A DNA stretch of 7,404 bases, taken from positions 1-7,404 of the forward strand of contig JAEWSV010000159.1 in assembly GCA_023398155.1 (NCBI GenBank). The letters run 5' to 3'. The DNA is from Spirochaetota bacterium (GTDB lineage: Bacteria > Spirochaetota > Spirochaetia > Treponematales > Breznakiellaceae). A program made the position numbers and the translations under genes. How positions within the stretch are numbered: the stretch's first letter is position 1; every line of letters begins with the position of its first letter. Below are positions 1-6,635 of the stretch, piece by piece. The notes under the pieces were generated by a model. The model ran no database searches, had not been told where the DNA came from, and saw only the letters and a program-made list of their open reading frames with translations.

Positions 1-1
1 C

Positions 2-511
2 TGCCTCAACGACGGCACCACCGACAACGAGAACCGGCTCGGCGCCCTCGCCGACCTGCGCCTGGCCGTGACCGAGCTCGGGATCGACGGGGACCTCATG
101 GTGCTCGCCGCCGACAACCTCTTCGAATTCGACCTGTCCGATTTCGTCGCCTTCTTCAGTAAGGCGGGCACCGACTGCATCACCACCCACGTCCTTCCGG
201 ACGTGGCCGAGCTGCGCCGGACCGGCGTCATCGAACTCTCCGACGATCGGCGGGTCCTCTCCTTCGAGGAGAAACCCGCTGAGCCGAAATCGACCTTCGC
301 CGTCCCGCCGTTCTACCTCTACGTCCGCGCCACCTTGCCGCTCATCGGCGAATACCTGGCTTCAGGGGAGAACCCCGACGCGCCCGGCCACTTCATCCCC
401 TGGCTCATCGGCCGGAAGCCCGTGCACGCGTATCTCTTCACCGGCCTCCGCTACGACATCGGGGACTTGGCGAGCTACAAGGAAGCGCAGCGGGTTTTCG
501 AGAGCAGGTGA
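2..511 (+). CDS. Sugar-phosphate nucleotidyltransferase, C-terminal part (5' end outside window)
   Basis: The reading frame is open from the left edge, and about 169 residues precede the TGA. This is the back part of an NTP_transferase-family enzyme of the RmlA-like type, which joins a nucleoside triphosphate to a sugar 1-phosphate to make an NDP-sugar in the cytoplasm. Visible family marks are NDGT followed by ENRLGAL at the very start, the metal-site segment AADNLF (Asp at 113-115), the FEEKP segment, and a C-terminal RYDIGDLASYKEA stretch. Short single-domain members are about 240 residues, so roughly 70-75 N-terminal residues, including the nucleotide-binding glycine-rich loop, lie upstream. 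A GTG at 68 is not the start, because conserved family sequence continues upstream of it. Sugar and nucleotide specificity cannot be told. Its end is 22 bp from the convergent GH39 gene, with no convincing terminator between them. Confidence 0.88.
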   Translation, partial: CLNDGTTDNENRLGALADLRLAVTELGIDGDLMVLAADNLFEFDLSDFVAFFSKAGTDCITTHVLPDVAELRRTGVIELSDDRRVLSFEEKPAEPKSTFAVPPFYLYVRATLPLIGEYLASGENPDAPGHFIPWLIGRKPVHAYLFTGLRYDIGDLASYKEAQRVFESR

Positions 512-533
512 GGGCGGGAAGCCTACGCGCGGG

Positions 534-2054
534 TCACTCCCCTTCCGCGGAGATTTCCAGCAGGGTCACGCCGAAGGGCTCCACCGACGTCGACCATTCC
601 GCGTAACCGCCCGCCGCGCTCAGGCGATCAACCGAGACTTCCAACTCCATTCGCCGTCGCAGGACCTCCAAATCCGCGGGCCTCAGGTGGACCGGGGCGC
701 CCATGGCGACCCACGCGTCGTACGCGCAGCCGCGGCCGCGATCGAAGCGCGTCGACTGGATGCGGACTTTCTGGCCGGATCCATGCAGGCGTAGGCCGAA
801 TTCTTTCGGCGGCTTCAGATCGAAGAGGTCGTAGATCGCCCCCGGCGCCGCCGCGCCCAGGAGCCGGCTGTCGTTGGCCTGCGGCGAATAGTGGCAGTAG
901 TTCCAGAGTAAGACCGCCACGGTCCCGTCGGCGCGGCGCGTGACCGCGTAGGAATCCCCTTCTCCCAGGACCTCCCCGCCCAGGCTGGAGAGGAACCAGT
1001 AACCGTGGTAGGACGCTTTCTTGAGCCCCTGGATGTTCACCATCCCGAAGCCGCCGTGGAAGGGCGTGTCGCCCTGGCGGCATTCCTCGAAGATGTCGCT
1101 CACGGTCCAAAAGGATAGCGAATCCATGAGGCCGCGGGCGCGCCAATTGTTCTCCACGATGAAGGAGGCCAAGAACGCCGTATCGTGGACCGGATCCCGC
1201 GGGCTCGGGCTGGAGCTCCACTCGGTATAATGGCGTTCCGCCTCGGGATAGGCCGAACCTTTTAGCAAGGTTTCGCAGCCCCGGAGGTCCGTCAGGAGGC
1301 GATCCGGTCCGTCCCAAATCATGTAGCCCTTTCCGTCGGGGTCCACCGGGTACCTGGTCGGGTAGGGATGGGTGGAAAAGAAGTCCAGGGGCAAGGAACG
1401 TTCCGCGCAGGCGGCGAGGAATCGCTCTCCCCATGGCGGCACGCCGGGCTTGTCCCCGAAGCCCGCGCTGGCGGGCCCTCCGACGCGGAGGTCGGCGTCG
1501 ACATTCTTGATCGCCCTGGTCGACCGCTCGTAGAGCTCCACGTACGCATCGAAATCCGCGTCCTTCCAAAAGACGGTGAGATCGGGCTCGTTCCAAATCT
1601 CGAAGTACCAACGGCGCACCTCAGCGATGCCGTAGCGCTCGACTACGTGGCGGACGAAGCTCTCGACGAGCCGTTCCCAGCGCGCCCAATCCTTCGGAGG
1701 CGTTATGTTGCCCTTCCACCAGAATACGGTTTCTTCGCCGCTCGCGAGGTCGTAGGGCATGAAGCCGAGCTCCACGAAGGGGCGGATGCCGATGGAGAGC
1801 CAGTGGTCGTAGACCAGATCGACGTATTGCCAGTTGAAAACGGGCTCGCCTTCAACCTCGTGGTACACCATCATGTCTTCATGGAAAAGGCCGTGCATGC
1901 GGAGGTAGCTGAAGGGGAATTCCCGCTGCGCCATCTCCAGGTGCTTCTGGAAATCAGCCCGAAGCGCCTCGGCCACCCTGCCGCCGCCGACGCAGACTTT
2001 CCAATGCGGGAAAAAAGTTTTTCCCGTCGCCCGTACATCGATATCGATCGTCAT
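534..2054 (-). CDS. xynB: GH39 family beta-xylosidase, cytoplasmic
   Basis: A 506-residue glycoside hydrolase family 39 enzyme, the usual length for bacterial beta-xylosidases of this family. These are retaining (alpha/beta)8-barrel enzymes that remove xylose from the non-reducing end of xylo-oligosaccharides. The acid/base Glu is E156 in FEIWNEPD, and the nucleophile is E278 in HYTEWSSS, followed by the family-typical SPRDPVHDTAFLASFI. This spacing is close to that of characterised GH39 XynB enzymes (E160 and E277 in the Thermoanaerobacterium enzyme, from memory). The barrel spans about residues 15-355, followed by a C-terminal beta-sandwich (about 360-500). No signal peptide is seen, so action on imported oligosaccharides is inferred. 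The ATG at 2054 is supported by GAGGAG six bases upstream, inside the end of the GH43 gene; only 3 bp separate the two genes, so translation is probably coupled. An alpha-L-iduronidase role, also known in GH39, is unlikely given the GH43 partner. Confidence 0.93.
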   Translation of the reverse strand: MTIDIDVRATGKTFFPHWKVCVGGGRVAEALRADFQKHLEMAQREFPFSYLRMHGLFHEDMMVYHEVEGEPVFNWQYVDLVYDHWLSIGIRPFVELGFMPYDLASGEETVFWWKGNITPPKDWARWERLVESFVRHVVERYGIAEVRRWYFEIWNEPDLTVFWKDADFDAYVELYERSTRAIKNVDADLRVGGPASAGFGDKPGVPPWGERFLAACAERSLPLDFFSTHPYPTRYPVDPDGKGYMIWDGPDRLLTDLRGCETLLKGSAYPEAERHYTEWSSSPSPRDPVHDTAFLASFIVENNWRARGLMDSLSFWTVSDIFEECRQGDTPFHGGFGMVNIQGLKKASYHGYWFLSSLGGEVLGEGDSYAVTRRADGTVAVLLWNYCHYSPQANDSRLLGAAAPGAIYDLFDLKPPKEFGLRLHGSGQKVRIQSTRFDRGRGCAYDAWVAMGAPVHLRPADLEVLRRRMELEVSVDRLSAAGGYAEWSTSVEPFGVTLLEISAEGE

Positions 2055-2057
2055 CTG

Positions 2058-3626
2058 TTACTCCTCATCGTGGTCTTCCGTGCCGCGCGCGATACCGCGC
2101 ATCCGATTCGTCATGTCCGCGGCCGCGGCTCCGTCTTGCCGAAAGCGCATGAAGGCGAAATCCGCGTACCCTCCGACGGCGACGGTCCCGTAGCTGAAGA
2201 GGGCCGCCCGGTATCCGACGAAGTGGTCCAGCCGAAACACCATGGAAAGCGGCTCCCCGATGTTCCTCCACTCGACGCCGTCCGCCGAGAAGGCGAAGGA
2301 GGCGAGGTCCCTCCCGTCGCGGAAATCGAAGCGGACCTCCAAGAAGACCGTCGGCGACGCGAGAGGCGCCGACTCGACGATCCGTTCCTCGCCCCGATCG
2401 CCGGCGACCATCACCACCCGCCGTTCCCCTTCCGCGACGGAGACGCCGACGTAGCCGAAACGGGATTGGAAGGCCGCGAGTCCCGCGAAGTCGCCCGGCC
2501 GCATGCCCGCGGGATCCAACTCTACGGTGAAGGCGCACGCCGGCCCGAGCGTCCGTTGGGTCAAGGTATTCCGCGCGCGTTCCAGGCCGCCAACGACGGA
2601 GCCGTTCACGAGCCTGAGGAAGCCGGGCCGCGCGGAGACGGACCAGAAGCGGCCATCGGGATTGTGGTTCCATTGCCAGATGGGCGCAAGGGTTTCCGTC
2701 GTATAGTCGAACTCGTCGCTCGCGACGAAGGGGGCGGCGGGCCGCGGCCGATACGGGACCTCTATTTTCCGCGGAACCTTCCCGCCTCTGCCGAACACTG
2801 GCCAGCCGTCTTCCCAGGAAACCGGGAGAAGGACCGGACAGCGGCCCAGCGCGCCCCTATCCTGGAAGAGCATCGCGTACCAGTCTCCGTCCGCCTGGAA
2901 CAGGCCCCCCTGGGCGACGCCGGCGTTCTCGTATCCTAGGTCGTCGTCCAGGACGACCCTACCCTCGTAGTCGCCGAGCAGCGAGCCGCTCCGGTAGCAC
3001 CATTGGATGCGGCGTCCCGGCGGCGAAGCGGGCCACTGGATGAGCATCAAGTAGTAGACGCCGCCTATCCGGTGCATGTGGCTCCCCTCGCAGTTGAGGC
3101 CTTCCACAGGGGGCGTTTCGACGAGGAGGCGGTCCGAGCCGCCCTCCTTATAGGCCATGGCGTCGCTCGTGAGCTCACGGATTCGGATGGAGCCGTTGCC
3201 GTACACCAGGTAGGTTCCGCCGTCATCGAAGAGCAGGGAGGGGTCGTGGTGAGAACCGGGGAGGATGGAGCGCTCCCACGGCCCCGCCTCGATATTCCGC
3301 GTGCGGTAGACGAAGGTCCGTCCCGCGTCGTTGCTGTTGAAGCAGACGTAGAAGAATCCGTCGTGGAAAGCGAGGCTCGTCGCCCACGAGCCTTTACCGT
3401 AGATGTCTGCGCCCTCCGCAAGATTGTGGGCCGGATTGTCGAGGAAAGTCGAATAGACGTGGGAAGCGATCTCCCAATGCGCCAGATCGTAGGATCGCAG
3501 GACCGGGATGCCCGGCATGAAGTGCATGGAAGTCGTCGTCATGTAGAGGGTCCCGTTCCGGTACAGGACCGACGGATCCGGGAAATCGGCCTCGATGAGC
3601 GGATTGCCGATTATAGACCGTTCCAT
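2058..3626 (-). CDS. GH43 family beta-xylosidase / alpha-L-arabinofuranosidase
   Basis: A 522-residue inverting glycosidase with an N-terminal five-bladed propeller (about 1-295) and a C-terminal concanavalin-A-like domain (about 300-510), the usual two-domain GH43 xylosidase plan. The three catalytic acids are visible: general base D17 in DFPDPS, pKa modulator D128 in SHHDPSLLF, and general acid E180 in NCEGSHMHR. D17 and D128 sit at nearly the same positions as in the well-studied Selenomonas beta-xylosidase (D15, D128, E187, from memory). The segment NAGVAQGG followed by AMLFQDRGALGR resembles GH43 subfamily 12, a guess from memory. Without a signal peptide it should act in the cytoplasm on imported xylo- or arabinoxylo-oligosaccharides. 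It is the first gene of the operon. The ATG at 3626 has GGAGG six bases upstream. Xylosidase and arabinofuranosidase activities cannot be separated from sequence alone, but pairing with GH39 favours xylan breakdown. Confidence 0.92.
   Translation of the reverse strand: MERSIIGNPLIEADFPDPSVLYRNGTLYMTTTSMHFMPGIPVLRSYDLAHWEIASHVYSTFLDNPAHNLAEGADIYGKGSWATSLAFHDGFFYVCFNSNDAGRTFVYRTRNIEAGPWERSILPGSHHDPSLLFDDGGTYLVYGNGSIRIRELTSDAMAYKEGGSDRLLVETPPVEGLNCEGSHMHRIGGVYYLMLIQWPASPPGRRIQWCYRSGSLLGDYEGRVVLDDDLGYENAGVAQGGLFQADGDWYAMLFQDRGALGRCPVLLPVSWEDGWPVFGRGGKVPRKIEVPYRPRPAAPFVASDEFDYTTETLAPIWQWNHNPDGRFWSVSARPGFLRLVNGSVVGGLERARNTLTQRTLGPACAFTVELDPAGMRPGDFAGLAAFQSRFGYVGVSVAEGERRVVMVAGDRGEERIVESAPLASPTVFLEVRFDFRDGRDLASFAFSADGVEWRNIGEPLSMVFRLDHFVGYRAALFSYGTVAVGGYADFAFMRFRQDGAAAADMTNRMRGIARGTEDHDEE
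2061..2066 (-). promoter_or_regulatory. Ribosome binding site of the GH39 gene, inside the GH43 3' end
   Basis: GAGGAG on the minus strand lies six bases before the ATG at 2054 and overlaps the last codons of the GH43 gene. Its strength and position support the chosen GH39 start and tight coupling of the two genes. Confidence 0.7.
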
Positions 3627-3632
3627 GGAAAA

Positions 3633-3637
3633 CCTCC
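3633..3637 (-). promoter_or_regulatory. Ribosome binding site of the GH43 gene
   Basis: GGAGG on the minus strand with a six-base spacer before the ATG at 3626. It fixes the start of the first gene of the xylosidase operon. Confidence 0.7.
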
Positions 3638-3658
3638 GAAGCCGTGAAAAGCTCCCGT

Positions 3659-3664
3659 AGTATA
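3659..3664 (-). promoter_or_regulatory. Candidate -10 element of the xylosidase operon promoter
   Basis: The minus strand reads TATACT, five of six matches to the sigma-70 -10 consensus, in the most AT-rich part of the 74-bp divergent intergenic region. Transcription would start near 3652, giving a leader of about 25 nt that contains the GGAGG ribosome site. No good -35 box lies at 16-18 bp; CCGACA occurs at a short 14-bp spacing. A poor -35 would suit an activator-dependent promoter, but that is inference. Confidence 0.35.
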
Positions 3665-3700
3665 TCCCGCGATTCCCTTGTCGGATGATAGAATCTTCCC

Positions 3701-4870
3701 ATGCGCTTCGGCGAAACCCTGCTCCAGGTCGGCGGCGTCCTCATCGTCATCCAAGGGCTAGCTTTGTCCCTCCTCGTCGCATCGCGGCGGAAAAATCCCG
3801 GCAACATATATCTGGCGTTCCTTCTGGGGCTCCTCGCGATCCACGGGCTCGGCCTCGTTTCTTGGGTCGGCCCCGCGCCCCTCTTTCCGCCCGCGGCGGT
3901 GGCCCTGATCGGCGTGGAGATCCTGCTCTACGGGCCCCTCCTCTGGAGATATTCGTGGCAGGCTTTCAATCGGGGCGTCAAGCCTCGTCTTCCCTTTGCG
4001 GTTCATTTTATCCCCGCCCTCGTCGTGTGGGCGGCGTACGGACTATCGTTCCTGATCCTGGGCCCGGCGGAGTTCAACCGGACCGCGGCCCAGGCCATGG
4101 CGGGCGGCAGCCCGGCGTGGGTGAAAGCCGTGGAGGCGGCCAAGTTGGTCCAAGGGCTCTCCTACGGCGTCGCGATCGTCCTCCTCTGGTACCGGAACCG
4201 GGAAGGCCTCCGGCGTTGGGCCGACCGGAAGAGCCGGATACGGTGGCTGCGGGCACTGGCGGTCACCTTCCTGGCGAACTGGGCCCTCGCCGCCGCTGGA
4301 AACGTCCTCCACTGGCTCCATCCTTCGGGATCGGCCATCACGACGCTCGCCGTTCTGGTCCAGGCCGCGGCCATCCTGGCCTTCCTCTACGTCGCGGCCT
4401 TCTTCGCCCTCCGCTTTCCCGCCATCCTGGATCCGCGGGACGCGCGGGAGGCGATCGGACGTACCCTCAACCTGAGCGAGGGTTTCGCGGAAGAGACCCT
4501 CGCGCGCCTGGAACGGGCCCGCGCGGCGGGCGCCTTCGCGGACTCCGACCTTGACCTTCGCCGCTTAGCCGGCCGGCTCGGGCTCCACCCGAACGCCCTC
4601 TCCTTCATCGTGAACGACCGCTTGGGCATGGGGTTCCGCGAGTACCTCAACGCCGCGCGGCTCGACGCCTTCTTGGAGGCGCGGAAGGCGGGCTCGCCGC
4701 GGAGTCTCCTTGAAGACGCCCTGGATGCCGGTTTCGCGTCCAAGACGAGCTTCCTCCGCGCTTTCCGCGCCCGCTACGGCACGACGCCCTCGGAGTATCT
4801 GGAGCGGGCTGGAGGCGGAAGCGCGGTAAGCGACGCGCAGGGCGCGAGGCCGGGGTCCCGCTTTTCATAA
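3701..4870 (+). CDS. Membrane-embedded AraC-family transcriptional regulator
   Basis: A 389-residue protein in two halves. Residues 1-230 form about seven hydrophobic segments (near 7-27, 35-55, 60-80, 97-118, 140-155, 176-198 and 204-228). Residues about 276-362 form an AraC/XylS DNA-binding domain. Its first helix-turn-helix includes LRRLAGRLGLHPNALS, and its second carries the hallmark GFASKTSFLRAFRARYG followed by TTPSEY. Such membrane-AraC fusions are known mainly in spirochaetes and Bacteroidetes; their signals are mostly undefined. It probably senses something at or in the membrane and regulates transcription from there. It is head to head with the GH43-GH39 operon and 56 bp upstream of a hydrolase on the same strand, so either could be its target. 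The ATG at 3701 places the first hydrophobic segment at the usual position, but no Shine-Dalgarno sequence precedes it. No terminator follows, so co-transcription with the hydrolase is likely. Confidence 0.9.
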   Translation: MRFGETLLQVGGVLIVIQGLALSLLVASRRKNPGNIYLAFLLGLLAIHGLGLVSWVGPAPLFPPAAVALIGVEILLYGPLLWRYSWQAFNRGVKPRLPFAVHFIPALVVWAAYGLSFLILGPAEFNRTAAQAMAGGSPAWVKAVEAAKLVQGLSYGVAIVLLWYRNREGLRRWADRKSRIRWLRALAVTFLANWALAAAGNVLHWLHPSGSAITTLAVLVQAAAILAFLYVAAFFALRFPAILDPRDAREAIGRTLNLSEGFAEETLARLERARAAGAFADSDLDLRRLAGRLGLHPNALSFIVNDRLGMGFREYLNAARLDAFLEARKAGSPRSLLEDALDAGFASKTSFLRAFRARYGTTPSEYLERAGGGSAVSDAQGARPGSRFS

Positions 4871-4915
4871 CGGGGCGAAGAGCGAACGGACTCCGCGCCA
4901 TGGTTCCTTCATCAC

Positions 4916-4922
4916 GAGGAGG
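4916..4922 (+). promoter_or_regulatory. Ribosome binding site that sets the hydrolase start
   Basis: GAGGAGG ends four bases before the ATG at 4927. An in-frame ATG at 4900 would extend the protein by nine residues but would place this site inside the coding sequence, so 4927 is preferred. Confidence 0.75.
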
Positions 4923-4926
4923 AATC

Positions 4927-5958
4927 ATGTTGTTTCGAGTTTTCAAGATCATCGCGTTCGGCGCGGGCGGGCTAGCCGCCGCGGCATTTCTGGCGCTCGG
5001 CGCCCTCTATCTGGTTACGTCCGGCGCCTGGAGCGTTCCCGCGACCACCGCGGACGATCCGGACCTGCCGGTCATCGAGGCCGCGGGCTACCGCTTCCAT
5101 GGGGAGATCCGGGGCGATCCGGCATCTCCCGTCGTCATCGTCCTCCACGGAGGACCGGGTAACGACTATCGTTATCTATTGGACCTCGCGGCCCTAGCGG
5201 ATACCTACCGCGTGGTGTTCTACGACCAGCGCGGGGCGGGGCTTTCGCCGCGGGTGGACGCGGCGGAACTGACCCTCGACCGGATGGTGAGCGACCTGGA
5301 CGCCATAGGGAATCTCGTCTCGCCCGGGAAGCCCTTCGCCGTCGTCGGCCACAGTTGGGGCGCGATGCTCGCCGCCGCCTACATCGGCCACCATCCGGAC
5401 CGCGTAGAGCGGGCGGTGCTCGCCGAACCCGGTTTCTTCACCCACGAGGATATGCTGACGTTCGCGGCCGCGACCGGCCTCGGCGGTTTCCCGAAGCCGT
5501 CCCTTTGGGGTCCCTTCCTCAGGTCGTGGGGGCGGAGCCTCCACATCTCGGGGCCGGACGGACAGGCGCGGGCGGATTTCTTCATGGGCGACCTCGTGGC
5601 CACGGCGACCCCCGACCACCCCCTGGCCGGCTATTATCCTGACCGCGACGTCAGGCGGGCGAGCCTCGCCTCGTGGCGTTTCGGCTCCCTGGCGGGCTCC
5701 GCGGTCCAGGCTTCGGGCATCGGGAAGGACGGCAGGCTCCGCGACCTGGCCGCGGGTACGGAGCGATGGAGCGGATCGGCGCTCTTCCTCTCGGGGAGCG
5801 AGAACGCCGTCGTCGGCCCGGACTGGCAGCGAACGCGCACCCTGCCGCGGTTCGCGCGGGCGGATCTCCTCGTCATTGAAGGCGCGGGCCACACTATGAT
5901 CGGGGAGAAACCGGAAGAGTCGCTTGCCGCGATCAGGGACTTCCTGGGGAGGCCGTAA
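4927..5958 (+). CDS. Membrane-anchored alpha/beta hydrolase, prolyl iminopeptidase (S33)-like
   Basis: A 343-residue protein with an N-terminal hydrophobic stretch (about 7-32), after a short start with Arg and Lys, acting as a signal anchor. The rest, probably exported, is an alpha/beta-hydrolase fold. The motifs match the prolyl-iminopeptidase branch: oxyanion-hole HGGPGND (74-80), DQRGAGLSPR (100-109), nucleophile elbow GHSWGAM with Ser143, and catalytic His322 in GAGHTMIG near the C-terminus. A cap region lies between about 165 and 270. The usual third triad residue is not clear: where the family has an Asp, this protein has GSENAVVG (Glu292, Asn293), with Asp299 a few residues on. Family members cleave N-terminal proline from peptides or hydrolyse esters and lactones, so the substrate cannot be named. 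It follows the AraC regulator by 56 bp on the same strand. Its last 26 bp overlap a possible convergent small ORF. Confidence 0.87.
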   Translation: MLFRVFKIIAFGAGGLAAAAFLALGALYLVTSGAWSVPATTADDPDLPVIEAAGYRFHGEIRGDPASPVVIVLHGGPGNDYRYLLDLAALADTYRVVFYDQRGAGLSPRVDAAELTLDRMVSDLDAIGNLVSPGKPFAVVGHSWGAMLAAAYIGHHPDRVERAVLAEPGFFTHEDMLTFAAATGLGGFPKPSLWGPFLRSWGRSLHISGPDGQARADFFMGDLVATATPDHPLAGYYPDRDVRRASLASWRFGSLAGSAVQASGIGKDGRLRDLAAGTERWSGSALFLSGSENAVVGPDWQRTRTLPRFARADLLVIEGAGHTMIGEKPEESLAAIRDFLGRP

Positions 5959-6052
5959 GGACCGGGGCGCGGGGCGGCCTCTTTCGCTTCGCCCTATGAA
6001 CCAGGGAAACGATCGCGAGCGAGACGAGGCCGATGATGCCGAGCCGTATCAT
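5933..6052 (-). CDS. Possible 39-residue single-pass membrane protein
   Basis: The ATG at 6052 overlaps the TGA of the NlpC/P60 gene (ATGA), a common arrangement for coupled translation. The product starts MIRLGIIGLVSLAIVSLV, one hydrophobic helix of about 15-17 residues. The next stretch, HRAKRKRPPR, is strongly basic and fits a short N-out, C-in membrane protein. Thirty of 39 codons end in G or C, like the neighbouring genes. Against it: the tail runs 26 bp into the end of the convergent hydrolase gene, the basic part coincides with an inverted repeat, and no homologue is recognised. It could be a chance extension after the lipoprotein gene. Called on coupling, topology and codon use only. 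Confidence 0.35.
   Translation of the reverse strand: MIRLGIIGLVSLAIVSLVHRAKRKRPPRAPVLTASPGSP
5976..6031. terminator. Inverted repeat between convergent genes, possible terminator
   Basis: On the plus strand GGCCTC plus TTTCGCT (5976-5988) pairs with AGCGAGA plus GAGGCC (6018-6031). This gives a 13-bp stem with one G-U pair and one bulged C at 6025. Inside it CCCT (5992-5995) pairs with AGGG (6003-6006) around a seven-base loop. It begins 18 bp after the hydrolase stop, where a terminator is expected. No T-run follows on either strand, so classic intrinsic termination is doubtful. The repeat also lies within the candidate small ORF. Confidence 0.4.
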
Positions 6053-6633
6053 TCCAGCAGCAACAACCTGCCGAACGAAAGGAACCGCGTATCGTCCGAT
6101 GCGTAGCTGCGCTCGTTCACCCCGTCTATATTCTCCTCCGGTTTGGAGGTCGAGTCGATGAAGTAGATCCGGCCCTCCGCCTCTTTTACGAACAGGGCCA
6201 TATGCGACGGTGCGGTAGGGTCGTCGCCCATGAACGCCAGGTCGCCGGGGCGGGGGCTCGTCGTCTCGCGCGTCCACGTCCTGAAGAAATCGATCACGGC
6301 GGCGTCATCGAACGGCAGCGCGTACAGCGTTCCGTGGACTGCGTAACCGTAACAATTGACGACCAGGCCCGAGCAGTCGATGCGGATGGTTCGCAGCCCG
6401 TCCTGTCCGCCGAAAGCGTACTCGGTATCCTCATCGACATAGAGGTACGCGTAGCGGAGCGCCTCCGCCGCCGTAGCGGCGGGAGCTTCGATCAGGTTCC
6501 GCTCGCCTTCGCCGAAAAGGGCGCAGCCGAGGAACAGGAGGGACAGCGCCGCGGCCGAAGCGGCGCGCGCGAGGCGCCCGACCGACCGCGGAGCCCTTCT
6601 CCGGTTCGAGCCGTACCACCGGTAATCCCGCAT
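6049..6633 (-). CDS. NlpC/P60-family lipoprotein (putative cell-wall peptidase or amidase)
   Basis: A 194-residue protein. A basic N-terminus (residues 1-23, rich in Arg) leads into the hydrophobic stretch SAAALSLLFLGC, with Cys37 as the likely lipidated residue. The lipobox F-L-G-C is looser than the enterobacterial pattern but acceptable in spirochaetes. The mature part is a minimal NlpC/P60 papain-like domain: YAFGGQDG (72-79), catalytic Cys87 in IDCSGLV, SPRPGDLAFM (126-135), catalytic His144 in PSHMALFV, and a polar third position around Asp160-Ser161 in YFIDSTS. Family members cut peptide bonds in peptidoglycan stems or related amides, so a cell-envelope role is inferred. The ATG at 6633 is two bases after the DUF72 stop. 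A GTG at 6639 overlapping that stop is an alternative start; neither has a strong ribosome site. A much longer upstream extension would only shadow the DUF72 gene. Confidence 0.82.
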   Translation of the reverse strand: MRDYRWYGSNRRRAPRSVGRLARAASAAALSLLFLGCALFGEGERNLIEAPAATAAEALRYAYLYVDEDTEYAFGGQDGLRTIRIDCSGLVVNCYGYAVHGTLYALPFDDAAVIDFFRTWTRETTSPRPGDLAFMGDDPTAPSHMALFVKEAEGRIYFIDSTSKPEENIDGVNERSYASDDTRFLSFGRLLLLE

Positions 6634-6635
6634 TC

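Noticed and set aside
68..511. GTG at 68 as start of the nucleotidyltransferase
   Set aside because: Conserved family residues (NDGT and ENRLGAL) occur in frame before it, so the gene simply runs off the window.
512..548. Weak hairpin GCGGGAAG / CTTCCGC between the nucleotidyltransferase and GH39 ends
   Set aside because: Only seven pairs with a bulge, a 20-base loop and no T-run, and the right arm is inside GH39 coding sequence; expected by chance in GC-rich DNA.
1368..2939. Plus-strand open frame of 523 codons spanning the GH39-GH43 junction
   Set aside because: It lies wholly antisense to two well-supported enzymes, its product is a low-complexity Arg/Gly/Pro/Glu/Asp-rich sequence with no family motif, and long antisense frames are expected in GC-rich genes.
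3671..3695. GATTC-N15-GAATC inverted repeat in the divergent intergenic region as an operator
   Set aside because: Arms of five bases that do not extend, and AraC-family sites are usually direct repeats; too weak to call.
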